Shown here piece by piece: positions 1 through 7,116 of a stretch of 64,000 bases of DNA. This stretch comes from Pseudomonas sp. Its GTDB lineage: Bacteria; Pseudomonadota; Gammaproteobacteria; Pseudomonadales; Pseudomonadaceae. The DNA lies in NCBI RefSeq assembly GCF_030683065.1, contig NZ_JAUXMX010000026.1:1-64000 (forward strand), written 5' to 3'. Position numbers and translations under genes: made by a program. The notes under the pieces were generated by a model. It saw only the letters and a program-made list of their open reading frames with translations. It ran no database searches and had not been told where the DNA came from. Numbering within the stretch: position 1 is the first letter of the stretch; each line of letters begins with the position of its first letter.

Positions 1-187
1 CCACACGACCCCAGTAGTGGGCCGTACCACAGGCCTCCATCACCCACTCGACCGGCTCGGCCTGCTCCTGTATATATCGCCTAAACGCCTCTCGGTTCAG
101 CCGCTTACGCTGCACCACCTGGCCGGAACGGACACTCTCGGCAACTTGGTAAACGGACTTGGCTAGATCAACCGCAATTCGCTTCAT
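1..187 (-). CDS. IS110/IS1111-family transposase, N-terminal part (continues off the left edge)
   Basis: The first 62 codons of a transposase read leftwards from an ATG at 185-187 and run off the window. The translation opens MKRIAVDLAKSVYQVA, the usual start of the RuvC-like DEDD domain of IS110-family transposases, with the first catalytic Asp at residue 7 and a second acidic residue in the VMEACG motif near residue 51. IS110-type enzymes cut and paste a circular intermediate without classical terminal repeats. The gene start lies about 70 bp from an attC remnant, and members of the IS1111 branch (the IS1111-attC group) insert specifically in integron attC sites, so this position supports that subgroup. 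Only the N-terminus is visible, so completeness of the element cannot be judged. Confidence 0.85.
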   Translation of the reverse strand, partial: MKRIAVDLAKSVYQVAESVRSGQVVQRKRLNREAFRRYIQEQAEPVEWVMEACGTAHYWGRV

Positions 188-259
188 AACGCCTCTCCCA
201 ATGATCAGTCACCACCACTCTCGGTATAGAACGGTGGCGCGGGGAGAGTCCATTACAGC
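1..259 (-). mobile_element. IS110/IS1111-type insertion sequence, one end, inserted in an attC
   Basis: This covers the transposase start and its 5' flank. The sequence between the transposase and position 259 has no other gene. At 260 the DNA becomes identical in layout to the attC copies at 853-927 and 1243-1316, but without their first arm, so the element end is placed at about 259. The far end is outside the window. Confidence 0.65.
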
Positions 260-323
260 ATTCAAATCGTTCGCTTCGCTCACTGGGACGGGCTAAACCC
301 CGCCCCTTAACCAAACGTTAGGT
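260..323 (+). other. attC recombination site, 5' arm interrupted by the IS
   Basis: This is a partial integron recombination site. It shares with the downstream copies the blocks TTCGCTCACTGGGACGGGCT and CGCCCCTTAACCAAACG and ends in the core GTTAGGT at 317-323, the IntI crossover point. The matching R'' arm with its CTAAC core is absent and is replaced by the IS end. Its spacer has AAACCCCGCC where the next copy has AAAGCCCGCC. Confidence 0.75.
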
Positions 324-329
324 GAAACA

Positions 330-857
330 ATGTCTCCAAGCCAAGATGACGTGATGTTAGCCCTAGGGTACGTAACTTATGAGACGCAAGAAACAGAGGC
401 GACATTACACTTGGTGATGTCTCTCGTTTTTGGGCTTTCCGTGGCTGAGTCAATAGAGCACCTTAAAAAAATATATGCCAAAAAAACACTTGGCCAATTT
501 CTTGATTTATTAAGAGCAAAAATAGGGATTAGCCCTGAGTTCGATGAGTTCATGACCGACTACATCGAACAACGAAACTTCATCACCCACAACATTTCGC
601 GCACAACAATATTTTCACCGTATACAGATCTAGGTCGTGAGAAGCTCATGAACTTACTAACAAGTTTCCGCTTCATGAATAGAAAAGCAAAATTAACATT
701 CATGGCCTTAACAGAAGCATGGATGAGGCTTGCGTTAACTGATCAAGAAAATGAAACCAGGTTGAGCGCCTTGAAAGAGTCAGGTTTACTTCAAGAAATT
801 GAGCGCGACTTTATTCCAGAACTTAGCAAAATATTTGGCCGATCAGTAAGCACCTAA
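330..857 (+). CDS. integron cassette protein of unknown function with HEPN-like R-x4-H motif
   Basis: A 175-residue alpha-helical protein forms the first complete cassette, starting 7 bp after the attC core and ending inside the next attC. I do not recognise the family by name. Residues 82-87 read RNFITH, an R-x4-H arrangement with the polar residue after Arg that is the signature of HEPN ribonuclease or nucleic-acid-binding folds; the helical context on both sides also fits. HEPN proteins occur in toxin-antitoxin and antiviral systems, but no partner antitoxin is visible here, so the role is inference. Base composition is clearly more AT-rich than the core genes, as expected of a captured cassette. 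No signal peptide or membrane segment is seen. Confidence 0.75.
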   Translation: MSPSQDDVMLALGYVTYETQETEATLHLVMSLVFGLSVAESIEHLKKIYAKKTLGQFLDLLRAKIGISPEFDEFMTDYIEQRNFITHNISRTTIFSPYTDLGREKLMNLLTSFRFMNRKAKLTFMALTEAWMRLALTDQENETRLSALKESGLLQEIERDFIPELSKIFGRSVST

Positions 858-927
858 CTAGCGGTTCAAATCGCTAGCTTCGCTCACTGGGACGGGCTAA
901 AGCCCGCCCCTTAACCAAACGTTAGAT
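853..927 (+). other. attC recombination site
   Basis: A complete attC of about 75 bp. It opens with the CTAAC core next to the cassette stop codon, has arms GCGGTTCAAATCGC and CCTTAACCAAACG around an imperfect palindrome, and closes with GTTAGAT at 921-927. It separates the HEPN-like cassette from the monooxygenase-like cassette. The near identity to the sites at 260 and 1243 is typical of host-specific chromosomal integron arrays in Pseudomonas. Confidence 0.85.
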
Positions 928-943
928 GCCTACGGGGAAAACC

Positions 944-1246
944 GTGTCGACAATCGCAGCTACACCACAGCCACCTTACTATGCCGTTATTTTTACTTCT
1001 CACCGTACCGATGGTGATATGGCAAATAATATGATCGAGCTTGCGGCGCAGCAGCCCGGCTATTTAGGCATCGAGTCCGCAAAATAAAACCTAGGCATTA
1101 CTGTTTTATATTGGTCTGATCTCGAATCAATCAAGAACTGGAAGGCCAATGTCGTGCACAAGCAGGCTCAAAAAATCGGTCACGAAAAATGGTACTCATC
1201 ATTCAAAGTCAGAATATCCAAGGTCGAGCGTGATTACGGCATCTAA
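944..1246 (+). pseudogene. antibiotic-biosynthesis-monooxygenase-like cassette gene with internal stop
   Basis: The frame opened by GTG at 944, 5 bp after a GGGGA ribosome-binding site, reads STIAATPQPPYYAVIFTS and continues to a natural stop at 1244-1246 inside the next attC. It would make a protein of about 100 residues of the small ABM-like (dimeric alpha/beta barrel) family. A TAA at 1085-1087 interrupts it after the segment GYLGIESAK. The frame stays open after it with NLGITVLYWSDL and VERDYGI, which are conserved family segments, so one nonsense mutation (probably in an Arg-Glu pair) killed an otherwise intact gene. The enzyme is thought to be a cofactor-independent oxygenase; its substrate is unknown. 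Confidence 0.75.
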
Positions 1247-1316
1247 CAAGGCGCTGAAATAACTCACTTCGTTCTCTGGGACGGCCTAAAGCCCGCCCCT
1301 TAACCAAACGTTGGGC
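1243..1316 (+). other. attC recombination site
   Basis: It begins with CTAACAAGGCG over the stop codon of the broken cassette and ends with the core GTTGGGC at 1310-1316. The 3' half (GGGACGGCCTAAAGCCCGCC, then TTAACCAAACG) matches the two preceding attC sites, while the 5' arm has diverged. Confidence 0.82.
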
Positions 1317-1335
1317 ACCAAAAGCGAGAGTTCAC

Positions 1336-1947
1336 ATGAAGTCCAAAGCATTTTTTGCAGCGCTGTTGCTGATAATTGGGACGCAAGAAACTATGGCAGT
1401 CGAAGAAGCGAGTTACGTGCTCCTTAAAAGCGACGGAAAATTTGAGGTTCGTGAGTACGCGCCACACGTCCTCGCTGAAACGCTTGTGACTGGTGATCTG
1501 GAAAGCGCGGGAGGCAAAGCATTCCAGACGCTTTTTGGATATATCTCTGGCGACAACGTGTCGCGTACAAAGGTGGCAATGACGGCTCCAGTTTCCCAAG
1601 TGCCGGCGAGCGAGAAGATTCAGATGACTGCTCCCGTGGGACAACAACGTGTCGAGGAGCAGTGGGCGGTAAGTTTCATGATGCCTAAATCCTATACGCT
1701 CAGTACATTACCGCAGCCAAAGGATCCGAGCGTAGTTTTACGGCAGGTGCCTGCGCAGAAAATGGCGGTCGTGCGCTACTCGGGGACATGGAGTGAAAAA
1801 AACTATTCGCGTCAAAAATCTGAACTTGAGGCATGGGTGCGCAAGAACGGTTTGACCACTACAGGAAGCGAAATATGGGCCCGCTACAATGCGCCTTTCA
1901 CGCCTTGGTTCCTGAGGCGCAATGAAGTTCTGATCCCGGTAGAGTAG
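1336..1947 (+). CDS. SOUL-family haem-binding protein, exported (integron cassette)
   Basis: A 203-residue protein whose mature part starts with VEEASYVLLKSDGKFEVREY, the hallmark opening of the SOUL haem-binding family, followed by KVAMTAPVSQ and KIQMTAPV, the repeated MTAPV motif of that fold, and the tail ARYNAPFTPWFLRRNEVL. The first 21 residues are a Sec signal peptide (charged MKSK, hydrophobic FFAALLLIIG), so it should act in the periplasm. SOUL proteins bind haem or other hydrophobic ligands; the bacterial role is not settled. It occupies its own cassette, with an attC before it and a degenerate attC-like palindrome after it. Confidence 0.9.
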   Translation: MKSKAFFAALLLIIGTQETMAVEEASYVLLKSDGKFEVREYAPHVLAETLVTGDLESAGGKAFQTLFGYISGDNVSRTKVAMTAPVSQVPASEKIQMTAPVGQQRVEEQWAVSFMMPKSYTLSTLPQPKDPSVVLRQVPAQKMAVVRYSGTWSEKNYSRQKSELEAWVRKNGLTTTGSEIWARYNAPFTPWFLRRNEVLIPVE

Positions 1948-1957
1948 GGATGCCCGC

Positions 1958-2081
1958 CGTTTGAAACAGGGAGTCGGTGTCAGAATATTCGAGCGTAAGC
2001 AGCGGGTACGCTGTGGTGCTCAACCATTCGCTGCATGGCCGACGTCCCTGACGGGCCGCGCCCTGAGCTAAAACGTTAAGC
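1958..2081 (+). other. divergent attC-like site
   Basis: Between the SOUL gene and the next cassette there is a palindromic stretch closed by the core GTTAAGC at 2075-2081. The arms CAGGGAGTCGG (1966-1976) and CCGACGTCCCTG (2039-2050) pair with one bulge, and an inner CAGCG/CGCTG pair follows. The left core is not clear, so I call it attC-like. Confidence 0.5.
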
Positions 2082-2110
2082 TTCATGAATTTTACTTGGG
2101 TAGATTTTAA

Positions 2111-2590
2111 ATGAAAGATGCAATATTCGACGCTGCAGAAGAGCGCCGCCACCAAATATTACTGAGTGTCCGTCAGGTTGTAGCTTCATATGCAGTTTAC
2201 TGGCACAAGCTTGCGGTAGATTCCACTATATTCATCGTTACTGGTTCCATCGCTCTAGCAGGGTTCGCGCTGAGCACCACATCCCCTACTCGAACCATGC
2301 TGATATCCGTATGTATCATTCTCGCTCTGCTCGGCTGGGCGGGGGCATACTTGACGCGGCTGATTCAACAAAAAACTGAAGAACACCAAGCCATCTTGAT
2401 TCGCCTGGACAATATTCATGGTCTTTTAGAACCTGGTCTTTATTTGCCTAACGAAAGCGTGTATCCACAGCATTGGCGTGATACCGGTGAAAAACACATC
2501 ATTGATCCGATATTTCGATTCTGTTTTTTATTACTTGGCGTTTTACCATTTGTTCTGGGAAGCCTGATTTTAGTTTCTGGCTGGACTTAG
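2111..2590 (+). CDS. cassette-encoded membrane protein of unknown function
   Basis: A 159-residue protein with three predicted membrane helices: about residues 36-56, 64-84 and 135-157. Between the second and third helix lies a soluble loop with QQKTEEHQAILIRLDNIHGLL, then a motif YPQHWRDTG. It starts 29 bp after the attC-like core, so it is most likely the cargo of an integron cassette. I do not recognise the family. The amphipathic N-terminus (about 30 residues, EERRHQILLSVRQVV) may lie on the membrane surface. The gene has no obvious Shine-Dalgarno sequence, common for cassettes that rely on read-through transcription from upstream. Confidence 0.75.
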   Translation: MKDAIFDAAEERRHQILLSVRQVVASYAVYWHKLAVDSTIFIVTGSIALAGFALSTTSPTRTMLISVCIILALLGWAGAYLTRLIQQKTEEHQAILIRLDNIHGLLEPGLYLPNESVYPQHWRDTGEKHIIDPIFRFCFLLLGVLPFVLGSLILVSGWT

Positions 2591-2819
2591 TCAATTCGCA
2601 GAGCAACGACAAGCGATTGAAAGGGAGTTTACCTATGTATTCAGCAACACCTGCTGCCGAAAGTATGCCGAAAATAAATCTGCTCCCTTTTTTCGTTCTT
2701 TGCATTCGTGATAGCACTGATCCTATTCCTCGCGATGTGGCACGTATGAACGAGGCGGCTAACAGTAGTCTACGGTGGACGGCGTCACGCGCTGCTCCCA
2801 CTACTTGCGGAGGTAACAA
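2591..2819. other. cassette spacer, no supported gene
   Basis: About 230 bp between two cassette genes. No attC with both cores can be recognised, and the short open frames here change frame with each stop. One hydrophobic stretch (FAFVIALILFLAMW, frame ending near 2748) may be a relic of a membrane protein. It may also hold a degenerate recombination site. Confidence 0.4.
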
Positions 2820-3317
2820 GTGAATGCACCAAAGAACACCATGCTTCTGAGCTCGTTAGAAAGCGCGTATTACTGGGATAGCTACTCAGTCAAAACAAGA
2901 TACGATAATCAAACAGCTCTGGACGTGTACCTTACAGTTGCGAAGAACACTCCCCGCTGGGTGGTTGAGCTGATGAATGTCAGGAACTGGATTGTCTCTA
3001 AACTGGGTCTTAAGGACCTTGGGAAAATAAACGAATTTGCGCACGCCGAGGCCAGTAGAGGCTACAAGGTCGGTGACATAATCGGTTTATTCAAGCTGGT
3101 GGCTAATTCAACACATGAAGCCGTGTTGGAAGACCGCGACAAGCATCTAGATGTGCGCATTTCATTTTTGCTTGAGCCTGATGGCGAGCATGCAATTGTT
3201 CACGTAACCACCGTTGTGCATGTAAATAATGCACTTGGCAAAATCTACATGTTTTTTGTCGCCCCCCTGCACAAGATAATTGTCCCCTGTTCATTAAAAA
3301 CACTGACGCAGGTGTAG
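2820..3317 (+). CDS. DUF2867-family protein (integron cassette)
   Basis: A 165-residue protein starting at GTG 2820, chosen because GGAGG lies 7 bp upstream at 2811-2815; the next ATG would drop the first seven residues and loses that spacing. The order LESAYYWDSYSVKT, then TPRWVVELMNVRNWIVSKLGL, then VGDIIGLF and EDKHLDVRISFLLEP-like, then the tail KIYMFFVAPLHKIIVP, is that of the DUF2867 family, small proteins thought to share the SRPBCC/START-like fold. Function is unknown; the conserved last segment is normally followed by a basic tail. It sits in an integron cassette closed by the attC at 3349-3464. Confidence 0.8.
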   Translation: MNAPKNTMLLSSLESAYYWDSYSVKTRYDNQTALDVYLTVAKNTPRWVVELMNVRNWIVSKLGLKDLGKINEFAHAEASRGYKVGDIIGLFKLVANSTHEAVLEDRDKHLDVRISFLLEPDGEHAIVHVTTVVHVNNALGKIYMFFVAPLHKIIVPCSLKTLTQV

Positions 3318-3348
3318 TCAGCGTATTCGCTGCGTTAATCATTATGTC

Positions 3349-3464
3349 CCCTAACACCTTCTAAGGCGTTCAATAACCCTGCATATTGGTAGAGCACATG
3401 TGCGCACGTTACCTGTTGCGCTCTGGATCGGGCTAAAGCCCCTCCCATAATTTGGTTGTTAGGC
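3349..3464 (+). other. attC recombination site, longer type
   Basis: It opens with CCTAACACC at 3349 and closes with GGTTGTTAGGC, core GTTAGGC at 3458-3464, whose outer arms are complementary. The internal block GGGCTAAAGCCCCTCCC resembles the spacers of the first three sites. At about 116 bp it is longer than the others, as seen between different cassettes of one array. Confidence 0.72.
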
Positions 3465-3501
3465 ACCCAACGCTGCATTCACAAGAAAAGAGGACGTTAA
3501 A

Positions 3502-3993
3502 TTGAAGATGAATTATGCAGGTCTTTTGCTACTTTCCGCATTGCTTGCCGGCTGCGCCACCTCGCACGTGTCGCTTACTGGGCCGGGGGATCGTACGGAA
3601 ATGTGTAAGGCCACTACAGAGCAGGAAATCGCCTCTCTATTTGATCGTTGGAATCAGTCGTTACACACTGGCGATCCGCAAAAGGTGGTGGCCAACTATG
3701 CAGAAAGCTCGGTGCTCTTGCCGACCCTTTCAAACAAACCACGCTTCACGCAGGCGGAGAAAGAGGACTACTTCCAGCACTTCTTGGCGAACCGCCCCTC
3801 AGGCATGATCGACATGCGTACAGTTGAACTTGGTTGTAACACGGCGGTTGATACCGGTCTGTATACCTTCTCGTTTGCTACGACTGGGGCGAAGGTCAGT
3901 GGCCGCTACACCTATACGTATCGTTGGAATGGTTCGCAGTGGCTAATTACCAGCCACCATTCTTCTATGATGCCGGAGAAAAAGCAGGATTGA
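3502..3993 (+). CDS. SnoaL/CaMKII-association-like lipoprotein (integron cassette)
   Basis: A 163-residue protein with a type II signal peptide: hydrophobic LLLLSALLAGC with the lipobox Cys at about residue 18, so it should be a periplasm-facing lipoprotein. The mature domain contains EIASLFDRWNQSLHTGDPQKVVANYAES and ends with YTYTYRWNGSQWLITSHHSS, the pattern of the DUF4440 / CaMKII association domain in the NTF2-like (SnoaL) fold, which forms a ligand-binding cone. The substrate is unknown. The start may be TTG 3502, 9-10 bp after AGAGGA, or ATG 3508; the lipobox is unaffected. It follows an attC core by 37 bp. Confidence 0.82.
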   Translation: MKMNYAGLLLLSALLAGCATSHVSLTGPGDRTEMCKATTEQEIASLFDRWNQSLHTGDPQKVVANYAESSVLLPTLSNKPRFTQAEKEDYFQHFLANRPSGMIDMRTVELGCNTAVDTGLYTFSFATTGAKVSGRYTYTYRWNGSQWLITSHHSSMMPEKKQD

Positions 3994-4228
3994 ATAGAAC
4001 AGCCAGGCTGGTTGCACGTGATTGCTTAGGCCACGACAGTGGTCTGCGCCTTATCACCCCAGCCGCGTATGAGAATGCCTATGGCTGGCGCAAATCGTTT
4101 GCTTCGTTTGCAGGAGTATGCAAAATGCCGCCTCCGTTCAGTTGCCACACACCATGGGTGCGTGACAGGGGCGGGATCGGTATTTAAAGCGGACAGTATT
4201 CGACAGTTTATAACGTGGGTAGAAACAC

Positions 4229-4390
4229 ATGAATCGGCGTAAAAAGATAAACCAGTTATTAAAGGCGCATGCCAAAAAAGCCAGTGCCAAGCTGGCGCCA
4301 AAAAGTAAGTCCACATACATTTGTAAGGCTGATCGATTGAAGATGGCCGCGGAGGCCAGTCAAGCATCAACTATTTCTGCTGAGGACTGA
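4229..4390 (+). CDS. DUF2986 small basic protein
   Basis: A 53-residue protein opening MNRRKKINQLLKAHAKKA and containing STYICKADRLKMA, the conserved pattern of the DUF2986 family of very basic gammaproteobacterial proteins. The function of the family is unknown; the Lys/Arg-rich N-terminal helix could bind RNA or DNA, which is inference only. There is only a weak ribosome-binding site (GTGGGT). It follows the lipoprotein cassette after about 235 bp of unassigned DNA and ends 31 bp before the left terminal repeat of the IS30-type element. Confidence 0.75.
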   Translation: MNRRKKINQLLKAHAKKASAKLAPKSKSTYICKADRLKMAAEASQASTISAED

Positions 4391-4421
4391 TCGCAGTCTC
4401 TTGATTGCTACGTTTTTAATC

Positions 4422-5487
4422 CCTGAATTCATAGAATAAGTGCAACGCTTGAAACGATAGGCAGAGGGCCAGCCACCGGTAGAATCCAGGCTCTCACACC
4501 AAAGGATTCAAGCGCAGATGACTACGCATTACCGGCAGCTGACCCGGGCCCAACGTTACCAGATTGAGGCTGGATTGGCCTGTGGCATGACTCAAGTGCG
4601 CATTGCCAAACAGCTGGGCGTACATCCCGCGACGGTCAGTCGGGAAGTTCGTCGTAATGGGACTCAACAGGCCTACAGGGCGGTCTTGGCAGACCAGCAA
4701 AGCGACGTTCGCCAGCGCAGCGCACACAAGTTCTGCAAGCCGAAAGTGTGGCTGCATGCGCATATTCCGCTCTGGCTGGAGCAGGGTTTTAGTCCCGAGC
4801 AGATCGCACAGCGCTTGAAGCTGGAACAGCCTGATCAAGCCGTCAGTCATGAGTGGATTTACCGCTTTGTCGATGTGGATAAAAGGGGCGGCGGGTTGCT
4901 TTACCTGCACCTTCGGCATCGTCGAAAGCGCTACCGCAAACGCTATGGAAGCCACGACCGGCGAGGGCAACTTCGCAATCGCGTGTCGATTACTGAGCGC
5001 CCCGCTGAGGTCGAAACTCGCGAGCGGCTGGGGGATTGGGAAGGCGATACGGTGCATGGCGTGGGTGGCAATCTGGTGACGCTGGTGGATCGAAAAAGCG
5101 GCTTCTTGAGTGCCTATCCGGTCAAGCGCAGAACCCGCCGGCAGGTCACGCGGGCGATCAATTTACAGTTCAAGGGGCATGTGGTGCACACGCTGACGCT
5201 GGACAACGGTAAGGAGTTTGCGGGCCATGAACGCATCGCCCTGAAGAGCCGCTGCCAGGTGTATTTTGCCGACCCGTATGCGTCCTGCCAGCGCGGCACC
5301 AACGAAAACACCAACGGCCTGTTACGCCAGTATTTTCCCAAGGGCAGTGACTTCAGTGCACTGACGGTGGAAAGCGTGAATCGGGTTGTTGCGAAGATCA
5401 ATTTACGACCACGCAAACGCTTGGGCTGGAAGACACCGTACGAAGTGTATGCAGGGGTGAGCGTTGCACTTATGAGTTGAATTCAGG
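4422..5487 (+). mobile_element. IS30-family insertion sequence, apparently intact
   Basis: About 1.07 kb bounded by imperfect 28-bp inverted repeats. Each starts CCTGAATTCA and ends TAAGTGCAACGCT when read inward (left 4422-4449, right 5460-5487 complement), with mismatches only in the middle. A single transposase gene fills the interior. No clear target duplication is visible at the immediate flanks. Confidence 0.85.
4518..5480 (+). CDS. IS30-family transposase
   Basis: A 320-residue transposase, normal length for the IS30 family. Residues 10-48 hold the N-terminal helix-turn-helix (RIAKQLGVHPATVSREVRRN) that binds the terminal repeats. The DDE catalytic core follows: first Asp in DWEGDTVHG near residue 176, second in LTLDNGKEF, Glu in the GTNENTNGLLRQYFPKG block. 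The C-terminus RPRKRLGWKTPYEVY is the usual family ending. The stop codon lies within the right terminal repeat. All catalytic residues are present and the frame is intact, so the element could be active. A decayed copy of the same gene type lies at 6636-7006. Confidence 0.93.
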   Translation: MTTHYRQLTRAQRYQIEAGLACGMTQVRIAKQLGVHPATVSREVRRNGTQQAYRAVLADQQSDVRQRSAHKFCKPKVWLHAHIPLWLEQGFSPEQIAQRLKLEQPDQAVSHEWIYRFVDVDKRGGGLLYLHLRHRRKRYRKRYGSHDRRGQLRNRVSITERPAEVETRERLGDWEGDTVHGVGGNLVTLVDRKSGFLSAYPVKRRTRRQVTRAINLQFKGHVVHTLTLDNGKEFAGHERIALKSRCQVYFADPYASCQRGTNENTNGLLRQYFPKGSDFSALTVESVNRVVAKINLRPRKRLGWKTPYEVYAGVSVALMS

Positions 5488-5489
5488 AC

Positions 5490-5735
5490 TTGATAACGGA
5501 TCACACCCCAAACCTGGTCGATGCACCACCCTTCATGAAAACCAAGCGCAAGGTATATGGACCGATCTTCATCGGTGCCTGGGGTGGGTATACCAAGGCA
5601 GAGGATGTGCAAATGACACTGAAAATGTCCGAGCAACTTCCTGCGTGGTTTTATATCTACAGCCCTGGCTTGGCGGGTGTAGCTCCGCGGTCGATCATGA
5701 ACCAAGGTAAGCAATACCTGTTTATCGAACCATAA
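5490..5735 (+). CDS. hypothetical protein fragment abutting the IS30 element
   Basis: An open frame of 81 codons starts with TTG just outside the right IS end and ends at TAA 5733-5735. The product contains KTKRKVYGPIFIGAWGGYTKAEDVQMTLKMSEQLPAWFYIYSPG, which looks like a folded segment, but I do not recognise it. There is no Shine-Dalgarno sequence in front, and the frame begins exactly where the IS ends, so this may be the 3' part of a gene cut by the insertion; no matching 5' part is recognisable left of the element. It could also be non-coding. Confidence 0.4.
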   Translation: MITDHTPNLVDAPPFMKTKRKVYGPIFIGAWGGYTKAEDVQMTLKMSEQLPAWFYIYSPGLAGVAPRSIMNQGKQYLFIEP

Positions 5736-5794
5736 ACGCTCGCCGGGCAATTTACCTCTGGCTTGCACTCGCAGCGGTGGCCTCTCGCCACCTC

Positions 5795-5820
5795 TCAGGC
5801 CTTATTTCTATAAGGCCTGA
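5795..5820. terminator. perfect 11-bp hairpin, likely bidirectional terminator
   Basis: TCAGGCCTTAT pairs with ATAAGGCCTGA around a TTCT loop. There is no long T-run, so termination strength is uncertain. It lies between the fragment at 5490 and the gene at 5921. Confidence 0.5.
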
Positions 5821-5920
5821 TAGACAATATGCAGAGCGCCTCGCAAGTACGCCAGCAACTGGGCTTGCATTTTTTGAAAGCAAAGGAAACTGGACTCCGT
5901 AATCCAGACGGAGCCAGTTA

Positions 5921-6229
5921 ATGAAATATCAAAATTCACTTCCACTCGACGCCATCCAACCAGCACATCTCGATGCTTGGGCAGATATTTACGTCAAAGC
6001 ACACATCGCGGAACTGCTCGCTATTTCGCTCTCCACGTTCCTGACGGCCCCAACGCACTACTTGGTTCAGGCCGGACAGGAAACCGCACTCACTGCTATT
6101 GCCAATGGCTATCGCCCTCTGCTGCCAGCTCAAGTAACAGCCAGTCAGCGCATCCAGAAGCAGTGGCAGGATCAAGACAACGCTAGACGCGCAGAGAAAT
6201 TCGCCCTCCAAGCTCACGACCACTCATAA
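5921..6229 (+). CDS. hypothetical protein, 102 aa
   Basis: A small soluble protein opening MKYQNSLPLDAIQPAHLDAWADIYVKAHIAELL, with a basic/acidic tail (QKQWQDQDNARRAEKFALQ). I do not recognise the family. GGAG lies 7 bp before the ATG, so the start is well supported. It is followed after 20 bp by the gene at 6250, in the same direction, and the two probably form an operon. They lie between an intact IS30-type element and a decayed one, so they may have arrived as cargo between two copies; this is inference. Confidence 0.65.
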   Translation: MKYQNSLPLDAIQPAHLDAWADIYVKAHIAELLAISLSTFLTAPTHYLVQAGQETALTAIANGYRPLLPAQVTASQRIQKQWQDQDNARRAEKFALQAHDHS

Positions 6230-6249
6230 AGCCATAGGAAAAAAACGAT

Positions 6250-6537
6250 ATGAAACTGATTGCTGCGTTCATCATTCTAGGCATTGGCTTGGTGTATTGG
6301 TCTGTGATGCTTAAACAGCGGGAGCGAGACCGCATTCATCGCGGCTGGCTAAGGCTACCTGTTGTCGATAAATACAATCAACGGAACCCACTCAGTCGCA
6401 GCGGCCGGAATGGCAGTGCTTGCTGCTACTGCGGCTCCCGCAGCATCCGCCAGTTAGGTTTAGAGGCGCGTAATGATCAGCGCCGGGTACATGCCTGCAA
6501 CCATTGCAATGCAAATCTCTATCGGACCTATCGCTAA
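6250..6537 (+). CDS. small membrane-anchored zinc-ribbon-like protein, 95 aa
   Basis: The N-terminus (residues 3-21, LIAAFIILGIGLVYWSVML) is one membrane helix, followed by a basic linker and a C-terminal cysteine cluster: CCYCGS near residue 53 and CNHCN near residue 84, the two knuckles of a treble-clef or ribbon that would bind one zinc ion. With the short N-terminus the zinc domain is likely cytoplasmic. Function unknown. It starts 20 bp after the gene at 5921, with the purine-rich GGAAAAAAACG in front, and is probably co-transcribed with it. Confidence 0.65.
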   Translation: MKLIAAFIILGIGLVYWSVMLKQRERDRIHRGWLRLPVVDKYNQRNPLSRSGRNGSACCYCGSRSIRQLGLEARNDQRRVHACNHCNANLYRTYR

Positions 6538-6635
6538 CCAGTCCAAGTGCACCATCCGTCACTCAACAGATCGGGAGATTTTCGATGACCATAATCTATG
6601 TAGCTGAGTGATTAAACGAAGACACAACTGCACTT

Positions 6636-7006
6636 ACCCGATCAAACGCCGAACCCGCCAGCAGGCCACTCGGGAGATCAACTGGCAGTTCAAGGGTCAT
6701 CTCGTGCATACGCCCCCTAGACTAATGCAAGGAGTTTACGAGCCATGAACGCACCGCCCTAAAGAACCGCCGCCAAGCGTATTTTTTCAAAACGTATTCA
6801 TACTGCCAGCGCAGTAGCAATGAAAACACCAATAGTCTGTTGCGCAAGTATTCCCCAAAAGCCGCGGCCTAAGTGCGCTGAACATTGAAAGCGTAAATCA
6901 GGTAGTTGCGAAGATCCATTTACACTCTCGTATACGCTTCGGCTGGAAGCCCCCATACGAAGTGTCTATGCAGGGGTAAGCATTGCACTTATGGATTGAA
7001 TTCAGG
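6636..7006 (+). pseudogene. IS30-family transposase relic with right terminal repeat
   Basis: About 370 bp align with the last third of the intact IS30 transposase at 4518-5480, starting at the segment that reads PVKRRTRRQVTR in the intact gene. Several small indels and stops break the frame. The right end keeps the terminal repeat (GCACTTATGGATTGAATTCAGG region, 6985-7006). The 5' two thirds and the left repeat are gone. Sequence divergence from the intact copy shows an older, independent insertion. Confidence 0.82.
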
Positions 7007-7059
7007 CCCTCTTGGAATGGGGCACGTCATCTGAAAAGGCGACAAGCAAGGCTCATCTG

Positions 7060-7086
7060 TATTCGGTCCCTAAACGGTACCGAATA
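7060..7086. promoter_or_regulatory. inverted repeat upstream of the excisionase-like gene
   Basis: TATTCGGT (7060-7067) and ACCGAATA (7079-7086) form an 8-bp perfect inverted repeat 31 bp before the gene. Its place suggests an operator for the excisionase/integrase unit; no regulator is known. Confidence 0.35.
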
Positions 7087-7116
7087 GATGCACAACGGGA
7101 AAATTAACTGGTCAGA

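Noticed and set aside
2591..2819. An attC between the membrane-protein and DUF2867 cassettes
   Set aside because: GGCTAAC occurs at 2757-2763, but there is no facing GTTRRRY core and no palindromic arms.
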